A model generated the notes under the pieces. It was given only the letters and a program-made list of their open reading frames with translations, searched no databases and had not been told where the DNA came from. A stretch of DNA of 64,000 nucleotides from Citrus sinensis. Lineage: Eukaryota > Streptophyta > Magnoliopsida > Sapindales > Rutaceae. Of this stretch, positions 1 to 17,056 are shown in pieces (positions within the stretch are counted from its first letter, which is position 1; each line of letters begins with the position of its first letter). The stretch covers positions 49,083,501-49,147,500 of the forward strand of contig NC_068558.1 in assembly GCF_022201045.2 (NCBI RefSeq), given 5' to 3'. Both the position numbers and the translations under genes were made by a program.

Positions 1-1011
1 CCACCTAGTCAAAAATCGTCAAATGGTCCATGGTTCACATTTGATGATCTTCCATCTCATAAATGGCGTGACCGACTCAATGAAATGTCTGCCTGGATTG
101 ACCTGCAGATGCTAAGAACAGGAGCAACAACTCAATCAGTCCTTAGAGAATTTGCTACTCGTTTTACGGGTGCTCTAAGAGATTGGTTTGATTCGTTAGG
201 ACAATATCGCCAGTTACAGTTTGTTGACCTTCCAGAAGTTTCAAGTGCTCTTGCTGTACTTCATGATCAATTCCTTGGCGACCCTTCTGCAGTCTTTGAA
301 GCTGCCAGACGAGACTACCTCAACATGAAATGCTGCTCCCTCAATGCTAAGGATCTTGACTTCCATTATAAGCGAATGTCCCTGCTGTTCTATAAGCTTA
401 ATGGATTCAATGAGCCGACATTAAAGCATGTCTTTCTGGCTTCCCTCCCCGAAGAACTCCAACCTGACATCCAGAGACAACTTACAGCATCCAATCTTTC
501 CCTAGACAACATCTCCCTTGGCAAAATCTTCCAGCTTGCCAAAACCTGCCTTGACAAACTTTGCGAGCAAAAACAGTTTTTCAAAGAACTGTTGAAAGAC
601 AAAGAACCTTTCCGCAGTGCTTGCAAAAAGCCTTATTTACAGATCAAATGCCACAAGAAAAAGGATTGCGATTGCAGTTCAAAGAAAAAACGGCATTTTC
701 GGAAATTCAAAACTCCAGAATTTTCATCCAAACCTCGCAGATCCCGAAAGCCCTACCGGTTCTTCAGAAAGAAATCTTCCTCCTCCAGAGAATTCAAACG
801 AAAGCAATCAAGCAGATGTTTCATCTGCAAGAGAAAAGGCCACTATGCCAAAGATTGTCCCAACAAAAGAGAAAAGGCCATCCGGTTGGTTGAACATCTT
901 CAAGCAACCACAGACTACTCTCCTGCCAAAGATGAATTGGAATTCTATTTCTCTGAACAAGATGAACCCAACGATGAAACAGTGTTCGCACTACAAAAAT
1001 TATTTATATAA
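1..1011 (+). pseudogene. Endogenous pararetrovirus fragment, capsid (coat protein) region
   Basis: An open frame runs in from the window edge and ends near 1011. It carries the capsid-domain pattern of plant pararetroviruses (Caulimoviridae): an opening region around W-F-T-F-D-D, a helical capsid core, then a long Lys/Arg/Ser-rich stretch and one CCHC zinc knuckle (CFICKRKGHYAKDC) at about 825-860, which in this family binds the viral RNA/DNA. The closest family I recall is the petuviruses, of which citrus genomes hold endogenous copies; that assignment is from memory. No movement protein, protease or reverse transcriptase follows, so inside the window this is only a partial, fossil copy. A Ty3-type gag is the alternative, but the basic tail and knuckle spacing fit a caulimovirid better. 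Confidence 0.7.
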
Positions 1012-1467
1012 AAAAGATATATTTTATATGTACGTAAGATAAGAATTGTCGTAATAATAATAAGATTTTTTAAGATTATAGTTAATGTTATTTATAAATA
1101 AATTATATATATATATATATATGAGATCCACGTATTATTTATTTATGTGAGGGAGATATATCTAAGATAGGGGATCCTATCCTATTATTACTATTATTAT
1201 ATCTCCATCGGCGACCTGGATTTTAAGTGCAGCCAATTTAATGCGGTACATGACTCATGATGATCTTTTCTTTCAAACACAGTGACCCGTGTTCCTTGCA
1301 TGACAGGCAATCTGAAAGTTGGACTGAGGGGGGGATTTGACAGACATAGGCTATTGAATGACGAGCAGAGCATGAATAGTAGTGTACAGTGTATAGATCC
1401 AAATCTTTAACCGCAGCCCATCTTTAACATCTCTGCTCTCTAATAACTGTAGTAGAAAGGCCAACTA
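1012..1467. other. Spacer, no gene seen
   Basis: AT-rich sequence with a short TA microsatellite at about 1108-1124. No coding or RNA gene signal was found. Confidence 0.6.
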
Positions 1468-1884
1468 AAATTTAGATAATTATCCGCATACTATTTATTT
1501 TTTCATATTTTTTTTAAATACATAATTTTTAATTTTTTTTACTGAATTCTAATTAAAATTATATTATTTTACATATGTACACTTATGTCTTCAAACTATT
1601 AAGAGAACTAACAAAATATTATATAAATAATTTTTTTATCCCTAAATATAAAAAAGACAATTATTCACTGATTTTTTTTTCATATTTTTTAAAAAATATA
1701 TAATTCTTAATTTTTTTTATTAAATTCTACTTGAAATTATATTATTTTTTACCTATTCACTTTTATCTTCAAATAATATTATTGTGAAATGATAATTTTA
1801 CTCTTATAATATCAGTAAAATTTTAATAGTATTATAACAGAAATGGACCAGTGAAAAAAAATATTAACTTCAAGTAAACTATTG

Positions 1885-1928
<44 letters not shown>

Positions 1929-1976
1929 AAAAAAAATTATAAAAAACAGATAGCCAGTGGATAATTACCTAAATTC
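1468..1976. mobile_element. Non-autonomous inverted-repeat element (MITE-like)
   Basis: About 35 bases at the left end (near 1468-1502, core TAGATAATTATCC) reappear in inverted form at the right end (near 1940-1976, core GGATAATTACCTA). The inside is very AT-rich, non-coding, and holds two related direct copies of about 105 bases (near 1490-1600 and 1668-1775) plus a long TA run at about 1888-1925. This is the build of a small non-autonomous DNA transposon. No clear target-site duplication was recognised, so the superfamily is open. Confidence 0.45.
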
Positions 1977-3901
1977 ATTTAAGGAGGCCGAGCTATTAAC
2001 ACCAATCAAAGATCTCTGACACCCTTTTTGAATTTATTTCTTAAAATGCCCCATCTCAATTTATAAATACCAAACTATGTATTAAAATCAATCGTCTTTG
2101 TCCTCAAATTTCCTCCTAAATATGGTATTTATTTTAAGCTTTTATTTACAAATCCATGCAAATTTTAAAATCTTAAATTATTTTCTTCTTATTACATAAT
2201 TTTCATCTCCATAATTCATCATTCTTATAAGTTTCTCAGAAAAAAAAAAAAACATTAAGACACAAATACAAATTATGAAATGAGAGTGAGCGTAAGACTT
2301 GGTTAAAAGAACAATCCATTTAAATCTTTAAGTAAATTTTCATTGAATACCCAAAAAAAAAATTTATTTATCTTTGACTATTATGTAATTTTAATTGAAT
2401 AGGGATTTGACAAGAAATTTAGAGTTGGGGTCAAAAGACCAACTCATTTACTTGAAAGTGAATGTCTTCAGCCGGCTCAGAACCAGAACCCATTAGAATC
2501 CATGATTTTCTCCATTCATAAGAACCCAATAAACGTAAGATCCAAGTTTTGAACGTGAGAGTCACATTTCACAGTAGTTTTAAACTCAAGCTATGATAAG
2601 GAAGGCAAGACTTATTACCGCAGCACTTTTGGAAAAATAAATTAAAAATAAAAATAAAAACACACACAGCATGCCTCACAACACTAATTCCACAAGACAA
2701 GACGGCAATTATGTAATTAAATGCTTCATTTACCATGGATCACCACAAGACTGCATTGCTGTAGATAGCTTTGCATCTCTTACCAGACTAATTGTCTTGA
2801 ATCTGTCGCTACCAGGAAAAATAAGGTGGTAGCCAAGACCTCGGAGCCAGAACACGAGTAATCACAGTTGCTCAAACAGAGTGCAGTTGGACTCCTTTAT
2901 TTTTATTGTTCTTGCGAGAGTGAACTAAGAAAATGCACCAAGGAATTTTAAAGATGTTCAAAAGAAAAAAGGCGAATTTTTTGCAAAGTACAACCTCCAA
3001 ATTCAGCAGTAAATCATACTAGAACATGGGCATACAAGTACCAAACCAGTCCATCCATGAAAGCAAACGCAGCTGTGAACTGGACCCAGCTTCTATCTGG
3101 GATTTATAAACCGTTCTAAAACTCTTCTACAATCCTGATAAATATTTAGAACTATGAAAATCCAGAAACCAAGAGAGAAAAAGGATCCAGGGTTAATCGC
3201 ACAGCACCAGCTGCAAGTCTTCCACCAACACACATAACCAGTTCATAAAATGCTTCCTCAGCTGCAGAGCCAAGTGCCTTGAATCAACAGCCTCAGGAAT
3301 CCTAAAAAATATCAATTAGCATACATCATCAGATTAACACATCATTAGCATAGTCAAAATATAAAATTGCATACAAATTTCTTGTTAATTTCTATTAGGT
3401 CACATACTGTATTAGAGCTAAAACCGAAAAGCCAAAGGCAAGTAAAACATTGTGGTAACAGAACTTCTATCCTTCTCTTCTGATCAAATTTATTAAATTA
3501 ATAATTATGTAAACTCTACAAAGTTAAAAAAGTTCCAAATTGAAACAGTTTTCGCCACATGTAAGTTGCACTAAAATACTTCCCACTGCCATAAGAGTTA
3601 AATGCGGGTATGAAAATTGTTCTATTGACACTTCAATAACATCTAAATAAAGATGTTCTTGAACAATTTGCTTCTCAGAAAGCATGCATCACACACACGA
3701 AAAGACTGATATCAAAAGTTTCTGCAAAAATATCATTCTGGAGATTCAATCACGTCAAAAAACCAATAATCTGAAGACAAGCATATACACTATTATGTTC
3801 AATACAATAACTTTACACAAAAACAAATGCTGTAGATTATCATTTGTTAACACTCACCATTGCTACCACCATTGGCTATATAGCAAGATACCGGCCATAA
3901 A
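1977..3901. other. Spacer and probable 3' untranslated region of the RH8-type helicase
   Basis: From 1977 to about 2900 the sequence is AT-rich and I see no gene. The part from about 2900 to 3901 probably includes the 3' untranslated region of the minus-strand helicase. On the minus strand there is a possible additional exon at 3193-3301 behind a good acceptor (TTTTTTAG). Confidence 0.5.
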
Positions 3902-8395
<4,494 letters not shown>

Positions 8396-9849
8396 CACCA
8401 CTAAACAAACAGGAAAAAAACCCTAACTACAAAACTATTCGATACAAAACCAGCAATAAAAGCCAATTCTAGGGTTGGGTTGACGAATGAAAGCCTTAAA
8501 AGTGGCCAAAATAGGGAAAAAAAAAGTGTGTATTGACAGGTAAAGAGCTAGGGTTTCGTTGTTACAGGGCGAGATCGTAAAATTGGAGAAAATCGGAAGC
8601 CGTTTATGTACGGATCTGGGGGCGAATCTCGAAAAATGGTGTGGCTTTTTTGAACGGGCAAGTGACTGAAATGAAACGATTTGGTCTCTCGATTTTCTTT
8701 TTTCTTTTTCTTTTACAATTTTTGAATTTTATTTTTCTTTCTTTAGGTGGAGGAGAGTGAAGGAGCAAGTCGATTCATGGCTTTATTTTTCGATTTGATC
8801 GATCTGTTTTGCGCTTGGTTGAAACTCCAAAAATGACCAACAACAACTCACACCGTCCTTAGGGCGTCAATCGTTTCTCGATGAATCGTTAATTTGCTTA
8901 AATGGCCCCTTTCGTTCTATTATTGATACAAAGCCACCGACTTTTCTCTGCTTTTACGTGTGAGTATTTTATTAATTATTATTATTTTAACTTACCGTCA
9001 AAAAATAGGGAAATTGGGTCATTTTGTTATACTGGACAACCAATTTTGTAGTGGAAATTTTGATTAATATTTATTGTTGAAGGCATCAATTACTCATTGC
9101 TGAACATTATATTTATTTTAAATTTTTTAACAATAATAATAATAATAATAATAATAAATCATTTCATGTTCGTTGAACTTCTTTTTCTTTCAAATTTAGT
9201 AATCTTTATTTGTGAAATAATCTTTGGATCGTTTTTCAAAAGCATGTGTTGCTATAGGAACCCGATGAATCCGAAGCACTCATATTATTGTTTTTCTAAT
9301 CCAAGACCATTGCTATTTCGCAAGGTTTAGAGAAAACTTTTATCATTTTTCTCTTAATGTCAATTTTTCGTAAGGAATTTAATAAATGCCTCTTATTTAA
9401 TTATCATGTCTTTCGCTTAGTCCTAAGTGATGCATAGACAATTTACATTAAGATGCTATAATTGATTATATTTTTGTTCTATTTTTGAAACAATTGCATA
9501 GAAAAATTTATTTGGTGCATGGTTAGAAAAAAAAAAGGTACATATTTTTAATTAAAAATTTATTGAAATTTAGATTGAACTTTGTAAATAAATCAAGTGA
9601 AATTTTTGATTGAATACAATAAATAAATTAAGTAAAAGTTTGATGCTTTGATTAATTAGATTGGCAAAAGGATATCTCTTACCACATAAAACACTAAAAT
9701 AATACTCACGACCCCATGATTAAAGATTAAAGCAAACATTTTATATGGAATAATTTTATGTGTCAATGATACGAGCTAACGTGTGATGGTGATGGAATTC
9801 ATTTATTCTTATAATATCCCATATCATCATTCGATATTATTTTACATAC
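8396..9849. other. RH8-type gene leader/promoter and AT-rich spacer
   Basis: The stretch from 8396 to about 8800 is the likely 5' untranslated region and promoter of the minus-strand helicase. Beyond that the DNA is AT-rich, with an AAT microsatellite at about 9128-9157. No gene is seen. Confidence 0.5.
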
Positions 9850-10465
9850 AAGTAAAAGCTTATTCAGTCTTTATATTTTGAGATTGGTGTTTATTTAGTT
9901 CATATATTTTCAAAAAATATTTTAAAATATCTCTGCCGTTGAATTATTAACATCCCTACTATTATTTTTTTATTCATTTTGACTTATTTTTACAATATTA
10001 CCCTCTTATAATAAATTTTGTGGACATTAATAAAAATATTAAATTATTAATTTAATCCTAAAAAATAAAATAGAAACAAAAATAATATATATTAATTTTT
10101 GGATAACACTATGTTGAGTAGTTAATATGTTCTTTTTTATTAATGTCCAAAAAGATTGGAAATTTAATTTTTTTACAATATCTTTTTGGACATATGTGAG
10201 CTTCCACAAAAAATAAAATATATTCTTTTTGCTTTTATTTTATTTTTTGAGGTTAAAATGATAATTTAATTTTTTTATTAATGTAAAAAAGAAGAAACAT
10301 TATTGTAAGAGGCTAACATTGTAAAAGCAAACCAAAAGAAAAAAACAACTAGCGGCAGGTGTGTCAATAATTAAAATGCATTGATGTTTTGAGGTACTTT
10401 TAAAAATATAAAAACAAAAAAAAACACTAATCTCATAATATATAGACTAAACGTGTATTCACCCT
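9850..10465. mobile_element. Non-autonomous inverted-repeat DNA element
   Basis: The left end (about 9856-9960, with AGTCTTTATATTTTGAGATT) is repeated in inverted, diverged form at the right end (about 10360-10460; its complement reads AGTCTATATATTATGAGATT). The similarity between arms extends for roughly 80-100 bases. The interior is AT-rich and non-coding. Long diverged arms without a gene suggest an old non-autonomous Mutator-like or related element. Exact ends and a target-site duplication were not fixed by eye. Confidence 0.45.
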
Positions 10466-11548
10466 AACAATTATTCATAAAAACATTATAAATTGAGCAT
10501 AGCAAGTTTTTATTAGTCAATTTATAATGAATGGATGTTAATTTGGTTTAATTGATGAGATTAAAATTTGTGTTAGAAGATTTAAAGTTACTAATAATTA
10601 TTAACTTTAGGTGTCTAGAAAGAAAATCTTTTCAAAATAATGATTATACGCCATCTATTTTAAATCGTTAAATGCAAAACAGTTATAACTCATTATCACA
10701 TCGACGTAAAGAAATAATTCTTAAACTTAAATAAAACCTTATTATATGTGATTAAAGTGGCAAAACTTGGAGATGTATGATTTAAATAAAACTTGTTATG
10801 TTCAATTGAAGTTATTATTGCCTTCTGGAGGTTCTTGAAACTTTAAGGAGTAATTTGATTTAATTGTTCATCTTATTTAAGTCAAAAGTAAGGTAAGAAA
10901 TTTAAAAAATTGATTTGCCTTTGCTCACTTTCCTACCTTTCAAAAAATAAAATATAAAAATGAAGTTGCAGAGCTGGGGAGATGTATAACCACTCAAGTA
11001 AAGTCTGAAGGTCCAGCTGAGTTTCCAAGATTTTGAAGGATATAGATACAATTGTTAAAAGATTTGGGTGAGAAGAATAAAATTCTCTTTTACAAAAGGG
11101 CCAGAAACGGGTATGGATCATTATTGAGTGATTTTCGAGGACGGTTGTAGGACCCGAGAAAATCTAATGCCGCCGGTTCCATTATTTTTCTCTTTTTGAA
11201 AAGGATAGGAGAAAAAATAAAAATAAAAATTTATCCCAAGGCCAATCTTTATTTTTGAAGTTGCCTTTTTCCCTTTTTTTTTTTAAACGAAAAAAGCTAT
11301 TTTCTAAAAGAAGAAAAATAAAAATTGCTGACTAGTGATCAACAAATGTTTATGTTAAGACGTTTCTCGACAAAGCTTATGATAATTTTACTCAAACAAA
11401 AGAGAAGCTGAAGCTTATGATGGTAAACATTGACATTGCACCATAAATCACAAAACATAAAGCATCAAATGTTTGAGATATATAAATTGCATGAATAATG
11501 TGCATCACAGATGATACAACATGCAATGCATGAAGACAGCATAGGCAC
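10466..11548. other. Spacer, no gene seen
   Basis: AT-rich sequence downstream of the truncated carboxyltransferase copy. I looked on the minus strand for its missing later exons (the glycine-rich GEGGSGGALA region) and did not find them. Confidence 0.5.
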
Positions 11549-12977
11549 TTGACCAAGTTCCTCAGATTTGAGATCAGCAAAGGCCCCAGGAGTGTCAACA
11601 AATGTAATGATAGGAAACCCATTATGATCAGCATATTTTATCATGTGCAGGGCCTTCCCATAGCTGATGGCAGACAGAGCAAACATTGCTAGTGCTGGGA
11701 ATGGATTTTAGCAGGAGTTTGGAATAGGAAATATGAGGGACACATGTCACACATCTCTGTTATATTTTTTCACGTTCTATTCAGAAGGAAAAAAAAAAGA
11801 AAAAAAAAAGAAAGGACAATTTCATGCATAATGCTCAACAAAAATGCTCAAAGATTATGCATATTCAAAGAAAGATCCTTAAACATACCCATGAGGAGTT
11901 GGCATGGCAAAGTTGCGAAAAATGTTTTCCTTCGTGTTCCTGCCTTTCTGATGACCAATAAACGTGTAGCTCTTACCATCCATTCTTCCAATACCAGTTG
12001 CAATTGCGAAATCACTGTAGTCCACAGGATCTCCATGGAGTTCCACCCATTATAAGATGAAGAAAACAGAGTGAGAAATAGTACTTTCCACCGTGTAAGA
12101 ACAAATAGTTATAAGCAGTGATTCTAGTAATCAACTACCTTCTCTGTGATATCTAATACGTGATCAAGAGAAGTTGGTCTGTTCGGATGTCGAGCAATGC
12201 TTCGGCGTTGAATGGGTGTCAAGTGTGCATACAAATCCTTCAAGGCCTGAATATCAATGTCAAGGTCTGAATAGAAATCTTTAGCGACATTATGTTGAGT
12301 GCATAATGTGACTGATTAAGAGAGGGCATTAATCAGGTAATTTACCAATCCAATGAATGAGAACAGCAGCTCCAACAGCAACAAGTGTAAAAGCAAAATT
12401 CTGTAATAACATCCATTGATATGGAAATGAAATATACCTGCTGGTATTTGATTTCCAGAGCTCCAGTTTGGTCACTAAAATCAAGACCAGCATCATCAGC
12501 CATTTGACGTACCTGCACAAGATTGATTGAACGAAACCGAAAATATAGAAAGAGTCTTCAAAGTCTGAGTTTAGGATTCAAGACAGGCTCACTTCAGTAA
12601 TCTTCTTCTCCATATCAACCAAAGGCCTCTCAAATGGAAGAGTCACAGGTTTCAGTTTCTCCTCTTGAGGCTTGAAGTAAGATAGGTAAGTCAAGTGTCC
12701 ACTGGAGATATTTGTATTCATATCATCTGGTCAGTTGGGTAATTATGCTTCTTCCCCTTCTTACTCTTTGCAGAACAGGAAACCTGTCTCCTCTTCCAAC
12801 TCTGGACCCTTCCAATCCGTTTGACCAATGCCCGTTCAACCGTCTAAATGAGGTTCTACGAAAATGGCTAGAAAAAGTGCTTGCCAAAATAAGATTTTGA
12901 CCCCAAATCCAATCACCGCCTCCATTTGCTCCTCCACAGTTTCCAGCTATCAATGATAACCTGCTCATTCTCAACAC
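11549..12977 (-). pseudogene. Truncated acetyl-CoA carboxylase carboxyltransferase alpha-subunit copy
   Basis: The intact gene (accA/CAC3) encodes the nucleus-encoded alpha subunit of the plastid carboxyltransferase, which makes malonyl-CoA for fatty acid synthesis. Recognisable minus-strand exons: transit-peptide-like start near 12977-12723, then about 12690-12602 (YLSYFKPQEEKLKPVTLPFE), about 12512-12438 (MADDAGLDFSDQ), 12246-12139 (ALKDLYAHLTPIQRRSIARH), about 12053-11889 (VELHGDP...IGHQKGRNTKEN) and 11663-11549 (YGKALHMIKYADHNGFPIIT). Introns are kept, so this is a DNA-level copy and not a processed one. It stops after LKSEELGQ; the catalytic C-terminal half is absent. The reading frame shifts between KSKKGKKHNYP and SSGHLTYLSYF, and the acceptor before WVELHG reads ATAA where AG is expected. 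Substitutions occur at usually conserved sites. Almost certainly non-functional. Confidence 0.85.
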
Positions 12978-13907
12978 TCAACGCAATATGAAGATATTCA
13001 ATTTTATGTATGATGATGCTTCATGTGCCACGTACCTGCATTTGACATAAAAGACTTCCAAATTAAAATCTAATAGCAATAAGTTTTTAAAGTAGAAAAT
13101 CTTATCAACTCAATGTCAAAAGCTCAAGTATCTATTTGTTGATGAAAAATATTCAAAAACATCATCTTTGCAGCAGCATCAGAATTTTCTTAACTGAAAC
13201 CAATGGCTTAACTGATTTATAAACATTCTAAGAGATCATAATATGTCAAGCACACTTTCTAGAAGGTTTCTCGGCAGCTAAACGGAGAAGGTAATAAATG
13301 GAAGAGATAATATAATTACCAGGTGATTTGATTACGCTAAATTTTCCGTTTTGAGATATAATGAAACTCATGCGCTCAGAGCTATGCTTTCTGTTAACGA
13401 GTTTTCCGGGAGAAGCAGAAGTATCAATCAGATTAGCAAAGAATTATATTGACAAGAAGAAGCTTGGAGACCAACGGTCCAGATATTTTGCATTGCCGCG
13501 CGAAAACGTTTTCAGGAAACAGACATAAAGTCCGTGGTGGATTGGTTTCTGACTTTCTTGTAAGGCCCCACCAGCATTCTATTTGTACGTGGCGAGACAA
13601 TTAGCTTAATCAATTGGGTGAATATGGGCCTGGCCCAATTTCAGAATTGTAGCAGTCCAAAGCCCAAATTGAAATTTGCCGCGCTGTAGGCCTGTAGCTG
13701 TAGAAAGTAGAAGCTAGAACGTTCTTCTCCAAGACGACAATCCCAGTGCCGGTGGCCTCTGTCGTCCGACGCTCAAATTCTTCAACTTAACTCAAGACTC
13801 TCAGAGTTTGTTAATTGACTTTTTTAAATTGAAACCCTAATATCTGAAACATTTGAATTATAAATCCAAAAGTAACCTCGGAAGCACTTTGTTTAGATTG
13901 ATTGAAG
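12978..13907. other. Region between the ACCase pseudogene and the HIT gene
   Basis: Lies between the head of the minus-strand pseudogene and the plus-strand HIT gene. The part near 13500-13900 is less AT-rich and is probably the promoter and 5' leader of the HIT gene. No further gene is seen. Confidence 0.45.
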
Positions 13908-16657
13908 ATGGCTGAGCCAATCCTAACCTCTGACAAACCTTCGAGTTCGTCCTCATTGAATCCTCCTTCTCGAATAATCTGCCACGTGTATGTTTTTCTA
14001 TAAATCTCGAGCTTCATTTTTCTTCTTTTGGTGATTTTATTTTATTTTATTTGTTGAAAGGGGTGATTTTTAGTTTAATCATGCTAAAGTTGTTTATTTT
14101 GTAATTAAATTTGATGCTCAGTTTGGTTGCTTTTATGTTCGTTGATTTTAAGATCACTGTTGTCAATGTGTTAGTGCAATTTTGGTTTTCCGAAATTCAT
14201 GTAACTGGAGCATGCTATGCGTTTATAAGTAGACTGTTTATTGCTTGAAAGACGAATAGATGCTTTTATGCTCGTTGATTTAACATCACTGTTGCCAAAA
14301 TGTTAATGCAATTTTGATTTTCTGAAATTCATTTAACTGGAGCATGTTGTCAATTGTTGTACCTTTATAAGCAGAGGCTGTTTATTGCTTGAAAGACGAA
14401 TAGTGTAAAATGTTAAGAAATCGTAGTTATGTAAAATCCTACTTTTTGACAATTGCAGTGTCTTTGGTCTTTGTTTTACTTGTTATGTTGGTTTAAATTG
14501 ATGAATTCTCTTCTCTTCGTGTTAGTTTGATATTTTCCCCTCCATTGTGCAGGTGTCAGAAGCAATTTTCGCAGTATACTTGCCCTCGATGTAATTCGCG
14601 ATATTGTTCCCTTAAGTGCTATCAGGTAGGCAGAATCTTATTCTAGGAGTACCAGATTTTAACGAATGTTATGTTGTTGACGAACAGGCAAATCATAAGG
14701 GTAGGTGAAGGATCAAATTTGAAAGTCAAAAGCTTGATTTATCATTTTTCTCAAATTTACTAGTTTTGTATTATGCCTTTTGATATCCGTAATTGTTTAT
14801 AGTTATGGATTACTACAGCATGTTCATAATTATATGCATCCTGTACAAGGTTGATATTAGTCAGACATAAGCAACTCTGCTTCAACTATGAGATATTTTA
14901 CCATTGTTTAGCAGCCTGGTGCTTTGTGTTTTAAAGTTTTTCTTCCATATATTTGTCAGGGAAAAAGTGAGACATAAAAGATCAATTATAATTTGAATGT
15001 CTTCCTAGTGGTCCTTATCTTTCTCAAGCGCTAAGGGAATTAGTATATTATGTTTATGTTCATATGTTGAAAATCTTTCCATGGTTCTCTTTTGCTGTAT
15101 AGTCTCATAGTCGACGTTGTACTGAATCCTTCATGAGAGATAATGTGGTTGAAGAGATGCGGCGGATGCAATCTGATGATGAAACTAAAAGGAAAATGGT
15201 GGATATTTTGAAGCGATTCCATTCAGAAGAGGAAATGGATAGCATGGATGAAGATGGTATGTTGTTATTTAGTTCATTGTTAATCTTTTCTTTGATTAAT
15301 ACTTGTATCAAATCTTGTTGGTTTTGTTCCTTATGTATCTGTTATCATTGTTAGAGGGTTTGTACAAATAGAAGCTTTTGTTATTACCTTTTTACTTATG
15401 TGGAATGTCCTGTAATTCTTAAGAATATATTTGTACTGGTGTTGGAATATATGAGATACAATGATCAGCTCACTGCTCAAAATGCACTGTGGCAGGTTCA
15501 ACAGAATCAACACTATCTGAGGAGACAATGCAAAAGATTTTGTCTGGTATGCTCCACGATAACTTTCACTAGATTTCACTAGATTTCACAAAATGTTTCC
15601 TTTCAGTTTGTTCTCCTATCAGTCAGTTCTAATTGTATGTGGCACATAAACAGATTGCAGCACTCCGTAGGTTGTAGTTGGAGTGCGAAGATTGATTACA
15701 TCTTGTGGAGTCTGGTGATGGATGGATTCCAAGCTATACCCTGAAGCTGATATGAGTTGTTCCTTTTCACTCTATGCAGGTGGTGAAGTCAATTTTGATG
15801 ATTTATCTGCAGATGAGAAGAAGCGGTTTTTAAGAGCCGTGGCATCTGGAGAACTGAGCAGAATGATTGAGCCATGGGATCCTTGGTGGCTGAAGCCTTC
15901 TGCCAGAACGATTTCTCTCAGCAAGCAAGGAACTCAACTTGTCCAACCTCTTGCTTGGCATGATTCATCAGCACCACCTGAAGATGATCTAGAAAGTAAC
16001 CAATCAAGTGAAATTCCACCTGGTCCTGAGGCCCCACTACCTCCAATCAGCAAGCTTAGTTCTACAGAGCCGTCTCCCCTTCTAGTTGTTCACCTGGTCG
16101 ACATTATATTAAGCTACTGTTTGACGCTTCGTCTCTACAATGGAGATTGGCAATCAGATGCGATAGGATCAGCAATGATGGTTTTGAGTGTGTCCTCTGT
16201 CTTGGGGCAAGGTGGACAGCCTGAAAGTGTGCAGGAGGTTCTGTCTTACTGCTTGGAGCAAACCTGCAGCTCGTACAAAGACATGGGTGGGTTACAGCTT
16301 GGATTGACTGTTCTTGATGATACGATAAGCCTAGTCTCGCTGGGAAGTTCTGCTTTAATCTGTGCACTTTGTGATCTCCAGAGGATGATTCAGGGGGGAG
16401 AGAGGGAGCTAAAATTAGAGAAGACGAAAAAGTCAAGAAAGGTAGAAATGAAGAACAAGCTGAAGCCTGCTGAGAGGAAAATTTATTTCATAATGTGTTG
16501 GGTGCATGAACAGCCTGGAGAAGTCTGGTCCTCTGCAGCAGCCCTCCTAAGGGCAGAAAAAATATCATGCATAGAATGTGGAGGCAGTAAAAGTTCTGTC
16601 AAAAGAGAGGATAAAGTAGAATCCAAGAGCAAAGTTTTGATCGAGGAAATGAAATGA
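13908..16657 (+). CDS. HIT-type zinc finger protein (ZNHIT2-like)
   Basis: Five exons: 13908-13987, 14553-14625, 15103-15256, 15496-15546, 15780-16657, giving 411 residues. The N-terminal zf-HIT domain is assembled across introns 1 and 2: CHVCQKQFSQYTCPRCNSRY, then CSLKCYQSHSRRC (about residues 25-60), with the paired Cys and final His/Cys ligands intact. A central acidic stretch follows, then the FDDLSADEKKRFLRAVASGE and EPWDPWW segments that mark ZNHIT2 proteins. In animals ZNHIT2 binds RUVBL1/2 and the R2TP chaperone in U5 snRNP assembly; a like role here is inferred. The C-terminal third is a helical region ending in a Lys/Glu-rich tail. Intron 1 holds a tandem duplication. Confidence 0.9.
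14128..14403 (+). repeat. Tandem duplication inside intron 1 of the HIT gene
   Basis: Two head-to-tail copies of about 133 and 142 bases (14128-14260 and 14261-14402). Each starts TGCTTTTATG and ends with a segment containing TTGCTTGAAAGACGAATAG. They differ at scattered sites and by a small insertion in copy two, so the duplication is not recent. It is confined to intron 1. Confidence 0.8.
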
Positions 16658-17056
16658 ATTGTAACAATTGTTCATTGATTTGTTATTCTTCTTACAATTT
16701 ATGTGTTCGTGCTTTTTTGAGAGTACATGTTGATGATCGTAATGCCGGTTACAATGAACCAAATGTTTACACATAATCGTAATGCCGGTTACAATAAACC
16801 AAGAGAAATATTTGACTTGTCCTTGGTTACGTCTCTTCTCATCCATTATGCGGATATACGACGTCGTTTAAAGAATTGATGCAATGAACGCGAACTATGA
16901 CGGAGTTGTTTAGCAGCAAATGGAAATTTGATCATCTTCTTCCCTCTTGTAAGGGTAAGCTGACAGTGATAACAGTGGCTGCTCATTTCAATGAGGTGAT
17001 TGTTAATTTTACTCGTAGCAAAATTAATCAATTTTCTCTCCTGATCGAAGCTGTCA
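16658..17056. other. Spacer between the HIT and AtuA genes
   Basis: Contains a short direct repeat of 27 bases (16736-16762 and 16776-16802, core CGTAATGCCGGTTACAAT) in the probable 3' untranslated region of the HIT gene, and the presumed short promoter of the next gene. No other gene is seen. Confidence 0.6.

Noticed and set aside
10933-11121. Minus-strand 62-codon frame as a possible last exon of the ACCase copy
   Set aside because: It shows none of the conserved C-terminal carboxyltransferase motifs.
16104-16436. 110-codon minus-strand frame within the last HIT exon
   Set aside because: Shadow of the plus-strand ZNHIT2-like coding exon, which is continuous and conserved.
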